From the NCBI GenBank assembly GCA_963277665.1, contig OY728136.1:806025123-806089122 (forward strand): a stretch of DNA of 64,000 nt, written 5' to 3'. The stretch comes from Viscum album. Lineage: Eukaryota; Streptophyta; Magnoliopsida; Santalales; Viscaceae. Below are positions 12,755 to 23,775 of the stretch, piece by piece. The notes under the pieces are model-generated. The model was not told where the DNA came from and did no database searches. It saw only the letters and a program-made list of their open reading frames with translations. Numbering within the stretch: position 1 is the first letter of the stretch; each line of letters starts with the position of its first letter. The position numbers were made by a program, and so were the translations under genes.

Positions 12755-14434
12755 TGAAGTGCACTGTGTTGCATTTGTTGTCAATAAGGTATGTTGTTGA
12801 TCAGAAGATGTCAAAGAATGAATGGATGTCAAGGAGAGTCAATATGTGAATGACAAAGGCTATGATGGTGTTGGTGATGAATGGAGGATGGCCATTGTGT
12901 TAAGATGAATGTCACTTAGGAGATTCACTAAGTGGCAGAAGTGTTTATGGTTGAAACATTCATCCATGTTAATATCAGACGATTGTTGAACTGATCTTAA
13001 TGTTTCAATACTTGTATCAAGATGATAAAAAGTTACACCACTGGAAGAATGGATGGTGATGGAGCATCATCATTACATCTGACAATTGATGAGCTGGTCT
13101 TTAAGTTCAAAGAACTTGTATCAACTGGACACAATGTCACAACAATGTTTGAAGACCATGCATTGTCTTCACAATGCATGAGAAGATGAAGTGATCCATC
13201 CACAATCACTAAGTGGGTGAAGTGGTGCTAATGAAGTCCATGTACTATTTCTTAGTGCATGTGAATTAGAAGAAGAACCAATTTGATATCTGATTAGATC
13301 AACGAAGAACATGGAAGAAATTATGTGATTAAGGAGCTCGGTTGAAGATGAAGACCCTTCATGAATTCCATTCCTAAGTGATGAATAAATGTTGAAGAGA
13401 ACTGGAGGAATTCTAATGAAGAAAATGAAATAAAGAATAGGAAATGAAGTATAAGAATGGCTTAAGTGGAATTTGGCATTTTATATTGGGAGAACTTTGT
13501 TTCTTAACAAAGTCATTATTCATTTCCTTGACTTTGCCAAAAAAATAGGCCACCAAGGAGGCCAGCCGAGGGTCATCACCCAAGGCACATGTGGGACTCA
13601 AGGTCACCACGCCCATGGGGAACCCTCAGGCCAAGGCGGCACCCTGAGGCATGGGCGCACCTGCAGGACGCCGCATGGGCGCCAGGGGAACACGCCCGGA
13701 GTGCATGTTGGGTGCTAGGAGCACACCCACAGGGAGCAGAGGTGGGCGCAGAGCGCGCCCGCATAGAGAACACGGTGCGGGGTGGCACCGTGAGGGGAGA
13801 TGTTCAATTGTGGGATGGATGGCAGCGGATGTTTGATAAACAGCGGAAAAACCGGCCTCCGTTTCGATGTGGGATGCAGAATTTTACACGGGAGAAAATC
13901 CAGGCCGTTCATCTGAACGCGCGTTCGATCTGCGCCGCACATCTCATCCGTCGCGGCCTGTTCTAATCCTGGTCATTTATGATCATTTAAATCGTCGATC
14001 CGATGGCTCCCCGTCCATCCTCAACCTCAAGCCAGGCCGAAGCCACCCCGCGTGCCTCCGTCGAACCAGGAGCAACCCACGAGATGTTTTTGAGTTCCCG
14101 GCCACCATTGTTCTAGCTGAATCATCCATGGTGATTGTTAGGCCACAACGAACAGATCCATGGAATAAAAAAAAGAATACAGGCAACAGATGGAGAATTT
14201 CGAGTATTGGCCAAAGCAAACCGAAGGTGCCGAGGCCACATGGTTAATGCTTTGCATGCATGGGCCTAAACAGAGGCCATGCACACGTTCCACGACACAT
14301 GCATGAGAAGGAGCGAAAAATAAATGAGCCCGCATGAAACAAGGAGTAAATTGAAGATTTGGAAAGATTTTAAAGAACCAAAACTTTCGGGGATTTGGAA
14401 TTATCTCACACGGATGAACCGCCTCTCCTTTGCC

Positions 14435-14442
14435 TATAAAAG
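14435..14442 (+). promoter_or_regulatory. TATA box of the Copia LTR
   Basis: TATAAAAG in the context TTTGCCTATAAAAGGAGC, about 1.7 kb into the LTR. It would place transcription start near 14465-14475 and make the upstream part U3. This is typical spacing for a plant RNA polymerase II core promoter. Activity is inferred. Confidence 0.7.
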
Positions 14443-14774
14443 GAGCATCTGAGGCGTTTGAGAGGCTTGCTGAAATTTTGAGACCCGCGAGAGGTGAAGA
14501 GGTCCCCTATGCACCTTCCCCTTGCGCGGCAGGAAGACCCCGTGGCCACTTGCACCCTTACGCGCCCGCGGTGCTCTTCCACCTTGCACGACCCTTGAGG
14601 CTTGTGCCTTGCACGGTGAAGAACAGGAGAAGGCCATGTGCGGCAGTGGATATCCAAGGGTTTTCACGTCTGCTTCTTGCAACAAGACAGCTTGCGCGCC
14701 CTCTTACACCAAGTGGACTTGCACGATCAAAGTAAAGAGAGGTCGTGACCCCTTGCACGCCCCTTCTTTGTGTG

Positions 14775-15045
14775 GAAGTTTAAGTGGAGTATACACACTA
14801 GGGCAGTGTGTGTGCAAAGGTGAAGAATATCCCACACAATCCTTGTGTGTGTGCAAAGTGAAGGCCCTACACATTGTGTGTGTGCAAAAAGAAAAGGAAC
14901 AAGAAGAGGCCGAGGCTTAGTCCTTGTGGGTGCACACTTTGAAGAGCAAAGAACACATTGTGTGTGTGCAAGAAGAAGTTAAAGGCCAAGTTTAAGTGTC
15001 TGAAAAACAAAGAACAAATGGTGTGTGCAAAACAAGTAAAGGCTG
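14775..15045 (+). repeat. TGTGTGTGCAAAG repeats in Copia LTR
   Basis: The word TTGTGTGTGTGCAAA(G/A) or close variants recurs near 14805, 14843, 14874, 14957 and 15020 with purine-rich spacers (GAAGAA, AAAGG). It lies downstream of the TATA box, so it would be in the transcribed part of the LTR. Confidence 0.7.
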
Positions 15046-15675
15046 AACCTATTTTGTGCACTAAAAGTGTAAACACTTAGAAGAAGAGGAAGTCCCACAC
15101 TAAAGTAGAACACACTTTAAAGTGTGTAAACAAAAATAATAAAGTGTGTGAAGAATTGATAAGGTGTGTGCTTAAAGATAATACACCCTTTGTGGGTTTA
15201 TTGCAGCAAGGAAGTACATGGGAGTGCATGCTTGCTTGAATGCACGTGCACACGTGAACAAAGATGAATCTGGTTGTGTGCATCTGAGTTGACCAAGACT
15301 GAAAGTTCTTGAAGAAGATTTTGAGAAGCCATGCAGTCAGTGCATGAAGAAGAGTTTCCATGCACTCAGTGCATGATGGGAAGTGAGACTGATGCTAGAC
15401 TGAAGTTAAAGACATCTGCTGCCTGAGTTTTCAGTAATTGAGAAGAGCCTAATCAACAGAAGTGATCAGAAGTTTTGAGCAAGACCAACAGACCTTTTCA
15501 GAGGCTGTTGGAGATTCTTGAAGAGAGAGGCCAGGTCATCCTTAGAAGAAGGAGATAAATCCTGAGCAAGACGAGGAGTCCTGTTCATCACAAGTGAGCA
15601 GAAGTAGAGAGCAAGGCCATCAGTCTTTATCCCAGACTACTGAAGATACTTGAAAAATCTTAAAGTGAAGAAGAG

Positions 15676-15841
15676 CTACTCGTGTGACTCGAGGAGCAAG
15701 GAGAAGCCCCCTGTGAGACTCAGGGTGGAAGAAGTCTTTAGTGGGATTCACGAGCAGGCCAGTGGGACTCTGGTAACACTGTGGGACGCAGTATAAAGAC
15801 CCTCCTGTGGGACTCAGGAGAGATACAGTGGGACCCTGTAT
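15676..15841 (+). repeat. Array of GTGGGACTC-core hairpins
   Basis: Six units with the core GTGNGAC(T/G/C)C are each flanked by complementary arms: 15679-15693 (arm CTC/GAG), 15709-15725 (CCCT/AGGG), 15759-15773 (CCA/TGG), 15778-15792 (ACT/AGT), 15802-15820 (CTCCT/AGGAG) and 15823-15841 (ATACA/TGTAT). A seventh core (GTGGGATTC, 15741-15749) has no pairing arms. Each folds as a stem with a 7-base loop TGNGACN. The arms differ between units but remain complementary, which implies selection or a copying mechanism that preserves the hairpin. Confidence 0.85.
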
Positions 15842-16082
15842 CGACCATTGTAATACTAACTGATTTTAATGGGAGAAACCATGTTGGGGTGTTTAACCAA
15901 CATGGAAAGGACGTAGGACTTTGGAGCCGAAACTTGTAAATCCTTGTGTCCTGTGCCTTTACATTTACTACATCACTCGAGGAAAGGCTGAGAGATACAC
16001 GAAGAGTGGATCGAGGCTTTATCAAGCCATAGAGGTTTAATTGATAAAGAATCAATTAGTAAAAAGTTTTAAAGGATCACTG

Positions 16083-16130
16083 ATTCACCCCCTCCACCTC
16101 TCAGTGATTCACACTGATCTGGGCACTTCA
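16083..16130 (+). other. Conserved right end of Copia LTR
   Basis: A CCCCCTCCACCTCTCAGTG block followed by GATCTGGGCACTTCA. Similar C-rich blocks with CTCAGTG or CTAGTG near the LTR 3' end are common in Copia elements of plants, so this supports both family and orientation. Confidence 0.6.
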
Positions 16131-16136
16131 AAAATG
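16131..16136 (+). repeat. Target-site duplication AAAATG, right
   Basis: Second copy of the hexamer found at 12749-12754, right after the terminal CA of the Copia LTR. Confidence 0.75.
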
Positions 16137-16146
16137 TTTATATACC
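16136..16146 (-). other. Decayed primer binding site, element A
   Basis: GTTTATATACCA aligns with GCTCTGATACCA, the complement of the initiator tRNA-Met binding site TGGTATCAGAGC, at 8 of 12 bases. It stands 3 bases before the inferred start of the LTR at about 16150, the same spacing as in element 2. The match is weak on its own but the position is right. Confidence 0.5.
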
Positions 16147-16149
16147 ATC

Positions 16150-19100
16150 TACATAATACACTTACAATTTCCCCATAATTATAACCCATAATATATTTTT
16201 CATACATAATATATTTTTTCATAAGTTTGATGAATAGAGATAAAAGAAAAGGAAATCTCAATTTCTTATAATATATAGACAAGAAAGATATATAAACATA
16301 TCCTATGAAAATGGGTATGATACAATGAGAATAAAATTTGAAAAAATTCACTACATATCAAGGATCATAATCATAAATTATGGAACACATATTAGTAGTT
16401 CATAAAACTTGATGCTTGAGTAAATATGATAGAATTCGGTATGATATAATTACATTTGCATAGACATGTTATTGTGGAATACAAATAATCCTAGAAAACC
16501 ATATCCCATGATGTCTAAGATCTCTTCCAAGGGCATAATAATATAATGTGATCAGTACCCAATTAATCATAGTAGTCATGGATAAGTCAAAAGACCACCA
16601 AATTAGACAGATGACCTCACTTAACCTAGTTTACACCCCATTATAATCCTATCTATATCATAATATATAAATCATTACCCAATATATTTGAGGGAGATAT
16701 CAGCCCTTATCCTCTAAAAAATAAACAATTTTTATGTGTGAAACAAAAAAATAAATAATTCTTCAATAACTAACATATTAAATGAAATTGGTTTAATAAA
16801 ACATCCAACATATCATAGTTTAATGGAAAAATATACATTTCATTATCATTTTTATCATTTTATTGTTGCATTACTGGTGGAAATTTAGTAGGGTTCATTG
16901 AATTTTATCATGATATAACAAATGGAAGGAAAAATGATTCATAAATATCATGAAATAATAAAAAATTTAGAATTATAATAATTTTTTTATCCTTGGGTTT
17001 TATCACTAGTAATGAAAAAATTAGATCAAATGATTTATTCATAGACAAGAAATTGATTTTAAAGGATAAATAACATTGTACATTTTATAAGGAAGATAAA
17101 TTTTTAACTGATGATCAATTTTTAAAACTAAAAAGAATTTTTAAAATAATTAAAAAAATTGTGAATACCTAATGCTAGAAAATTCAATACAGGACGTAGA
17201 CATTAATAAATGATTCCTTTAACATTTTTCAAAAAATCCAAGAGGGAATTACTTGAAAAATGTTATGATGATTCATTCCAAATAATATTTTAAATTAATA
17301 TATGAAGATTAAAATTTATCTAATAAATAATATTTATAATAAAATAATAATTTGGAATACACATTTTGAAAACATGTTTTAAAAAAATAAAATATCGACC
17401 GAAGGGAGAAATAATTTTAAATTTCATAAAAATGTTCTTTTAAAATATTTTGTACATATATGTAGAAAAATAAAGGGAAATAATAAATTATAATGAAATC
17501 TCTATAGGATAATAAATACATGAGTTTTTAGATAGATGAATCATATTGTTTTATCCCCAGAAACACAATCAGAAACAATCCCAATAAACGATGAGATTAT
17601 AACATAAAATTATTACACATATGGTAACATTGAAATGTAATACCCATAGAGGAATATCATTAAATAAAAGATAAAAAAGATTTATATTAAATACATTGAT
17701 GATAATACGGATAGAAGGGGTTGTATATAAACCTATTAAATAAAGATATGTGTATAACATAACATTTGTTTGGATGAATATAAATTGATACAAAACATCT
17801 CTTATTATGAGTCTAAAGATCCATTGTACATGTTATAACCTCATTTATAACAAATATAATAATATTTTATATCAACTGAATAATAATAATCATACGTATC
17901 ACACCACATATTCTTTACTCATTACCTTTTACCACCTGTTTGTTGACAATTCCATGTTAAACACACGTTTCAGGAGATAACAACATTTTCTGGTATGTTT
18001 TGATTTGTTTTTTTTGTACAATTACGTTGATCATGGTTAAATTATCTGAATAATGATTAAAATGATATCTATATCATATATATTGATTATATATCTTCTT
18101 ATATAAATATATAAGTGTAATAGATAGAAAATAAAACACACCATTAATGAAGTCAATATGCCATACTATAACATAAACATTCTTATAATTAGAAGATATA
18201 TTTATAGAATGAAATAATAGATTAATATTATAGAATAATATTTATTTCATTTATAAAACATATATTCATTTAATTCATTTGTACTACCTCTCATGTAATT
18301 CATCAACAAATATCAATGCTTCACGAGACGGTAGTCCTCCATACAGAAGATTGATATTAACGTATTATCATAGAATAGAAAGTAAAAATGTATATAAGAT
18401 ATAATGAACCAAATTCATAATTATATTATATATATATATATAATATATTTATATATATATATTAGATAATTCATAATTCCCTAATGATAGATGTGGAAAT
18501 GTGGAAATGAATGACATTGGTTCATGAGGTGGTAGCCTGCTACAAAAACAAATAATGATTTTGTATCCCATTTGACGGAAGTGGATATGGTTTTAGTTCA
18601 TGGCCATATTATTACAACATGTACCAATATTTCATATATTGATCATATTATATCATCAGTTTTTAATACTAAATTAATGTGGTGGTAGAAGAAATGAAAT
18701 TAAAATTCTCACATAAAACTGTTACTTCTTCTTTGACAACCAACATAGTTTTCCCCGAAATACTCTATTGAATAAATTTCATACAAAATAAATGAATCTA
18801 GAATAATATAAGGTCATTTTTAATGTGATTTGTCTAGGTCTAGAATTATCCAAAAGCGTACAAATGTGTGAAGTTGATAGGATTAGTGGTGGCATTTTAT
18901 ATGTTAGTTGGGTGCCACACTTAAATTATTTTAAAATGAAAAGGCTATACCTATGTTTTACGAGTAAAAAGGATCCTAGATAAATTATTAATAAGTCACA
19001 GATATTATATTTATAAATGTTGCCTTGAAATTTATTTTATATTTCTTTTATATATGTACTCTTATACAGTATTTGTATATCCCAGTAAAATAATTTTAAC

Positions 19101-19930
19101 TATAATTGCAATAATTAAGTTCCAATATTTAATGATTCATTTTGGTGAGAAGTGAATTTAACCTTATTATATAATATAAATCATTCTTATTATAAATATG
19201 GAGTCCCTTTTTAAATAATAAATTAAAATATAATTACAAATATAATTACAAATTAATCTTTATGATTTGAAGTTAAATCAGGTATTTTAAGAGAAAATTT
19301 TCAAGAGAATCAAAATTTTTTATATAAAATTTTAATATTATATTGATTAAAAAAATTTAATTTAAAGATAAATAATATAATAAATTTCATATAAAAATAA
19401 ATTATAAATATAATATATATTTATAATTAATCTAAATGAATATTATTTTTTTGTAATTATTTAGTATTGTTAACTATTCATTAAAAAATTATCATTGTAG
19501 ACACTTCCCAATAATTCAACCAAATATAATTTATATATTAATATTTGATAATATTTTTTTATTTTATGGAATCCATTTTTGAAAATTTTGAAAAAATATT
19601 TTTATTATTGTTAATAAAAAGTAAAAAAATCATTTTTTATATAATATTATTTTCGAAACATATGACAATGTTAAAAAAATTGATTTAATTTATATTAAAA
19701 TGATTTATCTTTATATAAAATTTAATGTTTATATTTACAATATATTTATTAATTTTCATACATATAAGATTAATTTCAAGGTTATAACTATCATGTTAAA
19801 ATAAAAACACTTTTATATATCATTGTCTGTTAAAACTCATGATTATGTGAAATGAAATCTATCAATGGAAGATTAATTTATGTTTAAAAAAATATAAAAA
19901 AACTCATGATGTCACAATAAAATTCCTTAT
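16150..19930 (-). mobile_element. 5' LTR of Gypsy element A
   Basis: Collinear with 3857-7670. The right end is placed near 19930 by comparison and is uncertain by about 100 bases. Composition is extremely AT-rich, with a TA/TATAT tract at 18421-18465. Apart from matches to its partner copy it shows only the faint end-region resemblance (an ATTTCA...ATAATGT block) to the LTRs of element 2. Confidence 0.65.
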
Positions 19931-22861
19931 TTAATTACAATATCAACATAAAATCACATTTATTAGGATATATAATGGTACGCAATTATACTATCTATTA
20001 CTTCATATGTCATGATTCATATCACTACATGATACATATAAATTTATAGTTCCCATATCCTAGAAATTCCAATAAAATCTGTTCAAATTCAACCCCTAAT
20101 TATAACTACATATTTTTATTCTACTATATTGGTACTTGTTTAAAATATTATACCTATATCATGGTACACTTAAACAATGACTCCATAATATTGATTTTAT
20201 ATGTATTTAGGCCATGATTCTAATGCCATATATCACTTTTATAGGACTAAATGTAGATTGGTATCATTAATTATAAAATATGAATCAATTCATATATCAA
20301 TTAACTATGCTCTATTAAAGATTTACCATTTATTATACTAAAAATTCATGATATCCGAATTTATAGGACAATCAATATATGATGGGTTCCATCAATTTTC
20401 CATCCATTGGGATATTATATGGTATAATTTGGATTATTGAAAAAGGTATTAATCAAACTCTACAATTCATCATACCCTTCCAATCCCTAATATGAAACAT
20501 AAATGTCATATAATTCACATCAATATGAATTTGGGATTTTAGGTCTATTTATTCATAATAATTTTTTGTTTCTTTAATTTGAATAAAATCATTAAATTTC
20601 TAAAAACAACATATCCCATCATTTATATTACAATATAATATGTAGTGATGGATAAATATTATATCTTTGTCTAAACAAAAAATTTATCCTTTATTTTATA
20701 GAAAATATAAATCCTCCTTGTCTAGGGGGTTTCTAATTAAGGATAGTATTTGTATTATATTCATGTATTTAGATGCACATATATCCTAGGTCTACATATA
20801 CATTAATGTTCCATTTCATTCATTATCAACCTTGAAATCCACCCTATTCTCAACCATTCGAATTCTTAGTTGGAATATTTCATCAATCTTACACCATTAA
20901 AAGGTTTACACATTTCTAATATTAGTTGGGGAATGTTATTTTTTCTCATAGTAATCATAATGAAGATTAAATATCCAGTTTAATGCATAGTAATGTTCAC
21001 TTATTTACACACAACCCCTTCTAAAATGATTATTTCTGACCAATTTAATTGGACATCAGTTAACACGTATTAACTAACATTGAAATAATTCCTTCTATAT
21101 TCAATTAATTATATATATCAAATAAATTGAATATAAAATTCATATGAATTTTTAACAAGTGAATTTTATCTGAAAGAAATTTTTTTTGTCGTGATTTAGG
21201 AAAAAATGTTATATATATTACCACTCTATAGACATAAAACAAAATAAAGTTTTCTTATAGGCTTTATTTTCTAACCCCATATGTCATTCAAAATTTTATA
21301 GTGAAACCCATCATTCAGATATTTCTACTTGTTATCCTCAATATATATTCCTATTATAATGATAAAGGGCCCATCATTCAAAAGATGTTATAACCTTTCC
21401 TGACCAATCAATTTTTATTTCACCATTCATAATTCATATATCACATGTTATGATTTTAAAATATTGATATTATTATATACCATGAATCATATATGTTATT
21501 AACTATTTTTCATCTATTTGGTCATTATTTTATCACATTCATATAAACCAATGTTTTCAACATTAATTTTTTAAGCAATCACACCATGTAAAATTACAAT
21601 CAAAATAGGATAATGGAGAATTACCAGATATTTTATTGAGAACACATTGTATTTTAAATAAAAACCATAACATTCTAAACATTATTTGTCCTTCAAATAA
21701 AAACACACAACATGTTCTAGCAATATGTCCTTAAACTGTATTCATGTTTTCTTACATAAGATTAATGTACTAACATAGTATAAATCCTTTACATAAATAG
21801 GGTTATTTATTTATTGATTTTGTGGGTGACCTTACATATAATTAATTTTTTTTATAAATTTAAAATTCAACCATTATTCATAAAATCTATATGAATATAT
21901 AAATCATCTAATTTTGGTCAATTTTTTACAAAAATAAACACTATCTACGATTTAACATCGATATATAGCCATAATATTCTTCTAATTTTTGATAAATATG
22001 TATAACCATAAAAAGAAAAATCATTTAGTGGATGATATACTACCATTAAAAATTAAACATTTTAAATTTTCCTATCATTGTAGACTATAATCTATAATAA
22101 AAATAGAAAAAATATTATTTCATGTGGAAAACTAAAAATGGAAATCAAATAAAATGTTTATTATGAAAACATTAATCGAACTCGTTTAAGGGTTTAGATA
22201 AAAATTAATGATAATAAAATTTCACTAATATTATATGTACTGACTATTTTACCTATAAAAATACTAGCCACATTTAATAGTTATATTGATCTCATAATAA
22301 TAAAGATCAATTTTATGCATTGATGTTTTAATTTATTTAAAAACCATAGTTTTGTAATTTTGTGGAATTTGAGCACTCCATAAAAATAACATTACCAACA
22401 TTTTTAGCCTTGATGATTTCCTTCATCTTTAATATCTTATATTTTATTAATTATGTAGACCAATACTATAACATGATGATAGAACATTAATTAGCTATAC
22501 TTTTTTACTATAACATTACAAAAGCACATACTAAAGAATAAATCAAAACACATTCATCAATAACAAAACATGTCTAACTTAACCCATTGTTATAATATAT
22601 GCACTATATATATATATATATTTATATCCCTCATATATTTCTCTAGAATAAAACTTATAGATTAAATGTAATCATCCTTGAACTTTTATTATTAAATTGA
22701 CTCATTTTAAATCATGATTCAAAAAAATCACTTCCTCCCCTACTGAGATAAATTTTCATTAATAATTTTCTCAGGAACACTTTAATTTTATGAATGTTGA
22801 ATTTTATATTTTGAGTGATAAAAAATTTATAGTAACATAGATGAGATCATGTGGAAATTTT
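19931..22861. other. Unassigned AT-rich DNA
   Basis: Nothing recognisable: no long frame, no pol motif on either strand, and a TA run at 22604-22620. It is the flank into which element 2 inserted. Confidence 0.6.
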
Positions 22862-23291
22862 TGTAATGACCTATCACCCGGGGCCTATGCTGTGACTACC
22901 CCAAGACCATCTTCCATAGGCTAGGGGCTGGAAACTAGAACCGGAAAGGAAAATCCCTTAACAAGAAGGCATTTCCCTTAATCATGTACAAACACACAAA
23001 TCCAAAAGCACAAGTAGAGGCAACCATGAACGAAACTGATGTATTAATAAGTGTGTTTAATGTAAAGGGGGCAGAATACATGCCCAACTAGAAAGTAAAA
23101 TTACAAATTAAATGAGAAAAACAACTCATGGATCATCCATTGAGGATAATACATGAAGAGTAGGCACAACTCATGATCATTAGTCATGTGTCACACCACA
23201 TCAAATGGTTCACCTATGAGAACCATAAAATCCCAGTTTCCTTATCTTAGATCAACGTTATCTTTCGTCCATACAATACACAACCACATGC

Positions 23292-23358
23292 GGGCAAAGC
23301 CCTTGCAGGGGTGAGTATAACAATACTCGGTAGGGACACCGAGACCCCCGAAGGTCTC
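23292..23358 (-). repeat. Three-hairpin block in element 2 3' LTR
   Basis: GGGC-aaa-GCCC (23292-23302), GAGTAT-aaca-ATACTC (23313-23328) and GAGACC-cccgaa-GGTCTC (23341-23358), all perfect. These are the same three structures as at 1939-2005 on the other strand. The partner LTR keeps the middle hairpin (30772-30787). Confidence 0.8.
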
Positions 23359-23489
23359 CCCACGGTCAAAAATGTATAACCCGCTATGAAAGACCTCAAT
23401 AACAAAGGACAAAGTAGTCAACAACTCTACTTAGGTATATTCCCATACGTATACCTATGTTATTAAGATATACTCGTCTCATACATGAA

Positions 23490-23775
23490 TGAATAATATC
23501 ACCAGGGTAACACCATGAATGTAACACTACGATTGTAAAAGTGCCACATAGGTAACACCATGAAGATAACACCACGAAGGTAAAAGTACATCACATGTAA
23601 AACCACGAAGATATCACCACGAAGGTAAAATTACCACAATGGTATCACCAAGAAGATGTCACCATGAAGTAAAAAGTACCACACAGGTATCACAATGAAT
23701 ATATCACCACGATGATTAAAGTACCACACAAGTATCACCATGAAGATATCACCAAAAAGGTGAAAGACTCAACTA
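23490..23775 (-). repeat. LTR minisatellite, about 45-bp unit
   Basis: About six imperfect units of the type GGTAACACCATGAAGATA plus CACCACGAAGGTAAAAGTAC. The partner LTR has the same array at 30960-31215. LTRs at 57967 and 61469 carry a different repeat family in this area. Confidence 0.8.

Larger units (their letters stand above)
12755..16130 (+). mobile_element. Copia (Sirevirus-like) solo LTR
   Basis: Begins TGAAGTGC and ends GCACTTCA, a perfect 8-bp terminal inverted repeat, and is flanked by AAAATG on both sides. At 3376 bp it has no internal domain and no second LTR copy, so it is a solo LTR left by recombination between two LTRs. Orientation + follows from a TATA box (14435-14442) and the right-hand block ATTCACCCCCTCC...CTCAGTG near 16083-16107, which resembles the LTR ends of Sirevirus-type Copia elements. 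It is much richer in G+C than the surrounding element A, so it is younger. Small open frames within it look accidental. Confidence 0.85.

Noticed and set aside
13413..14920. Several open frames inside the Copia LTR
   Set aside because: They overlap on both strands, lie in U3 and around the TATA box, and lack any gag or pol motif.
22851..22861. Target-site duplication for element 2
   Set aside because: Bases before 22862 (ATTTT) and after the outer end near 34190 do not match convincingly, and the outer end is uncertain.
23490..23775. CRISPR-like regular repeat array
   Set aside because: Units are imperfect and abut each other with no unique spacers. It is a minisatellite inside a plant LTR.
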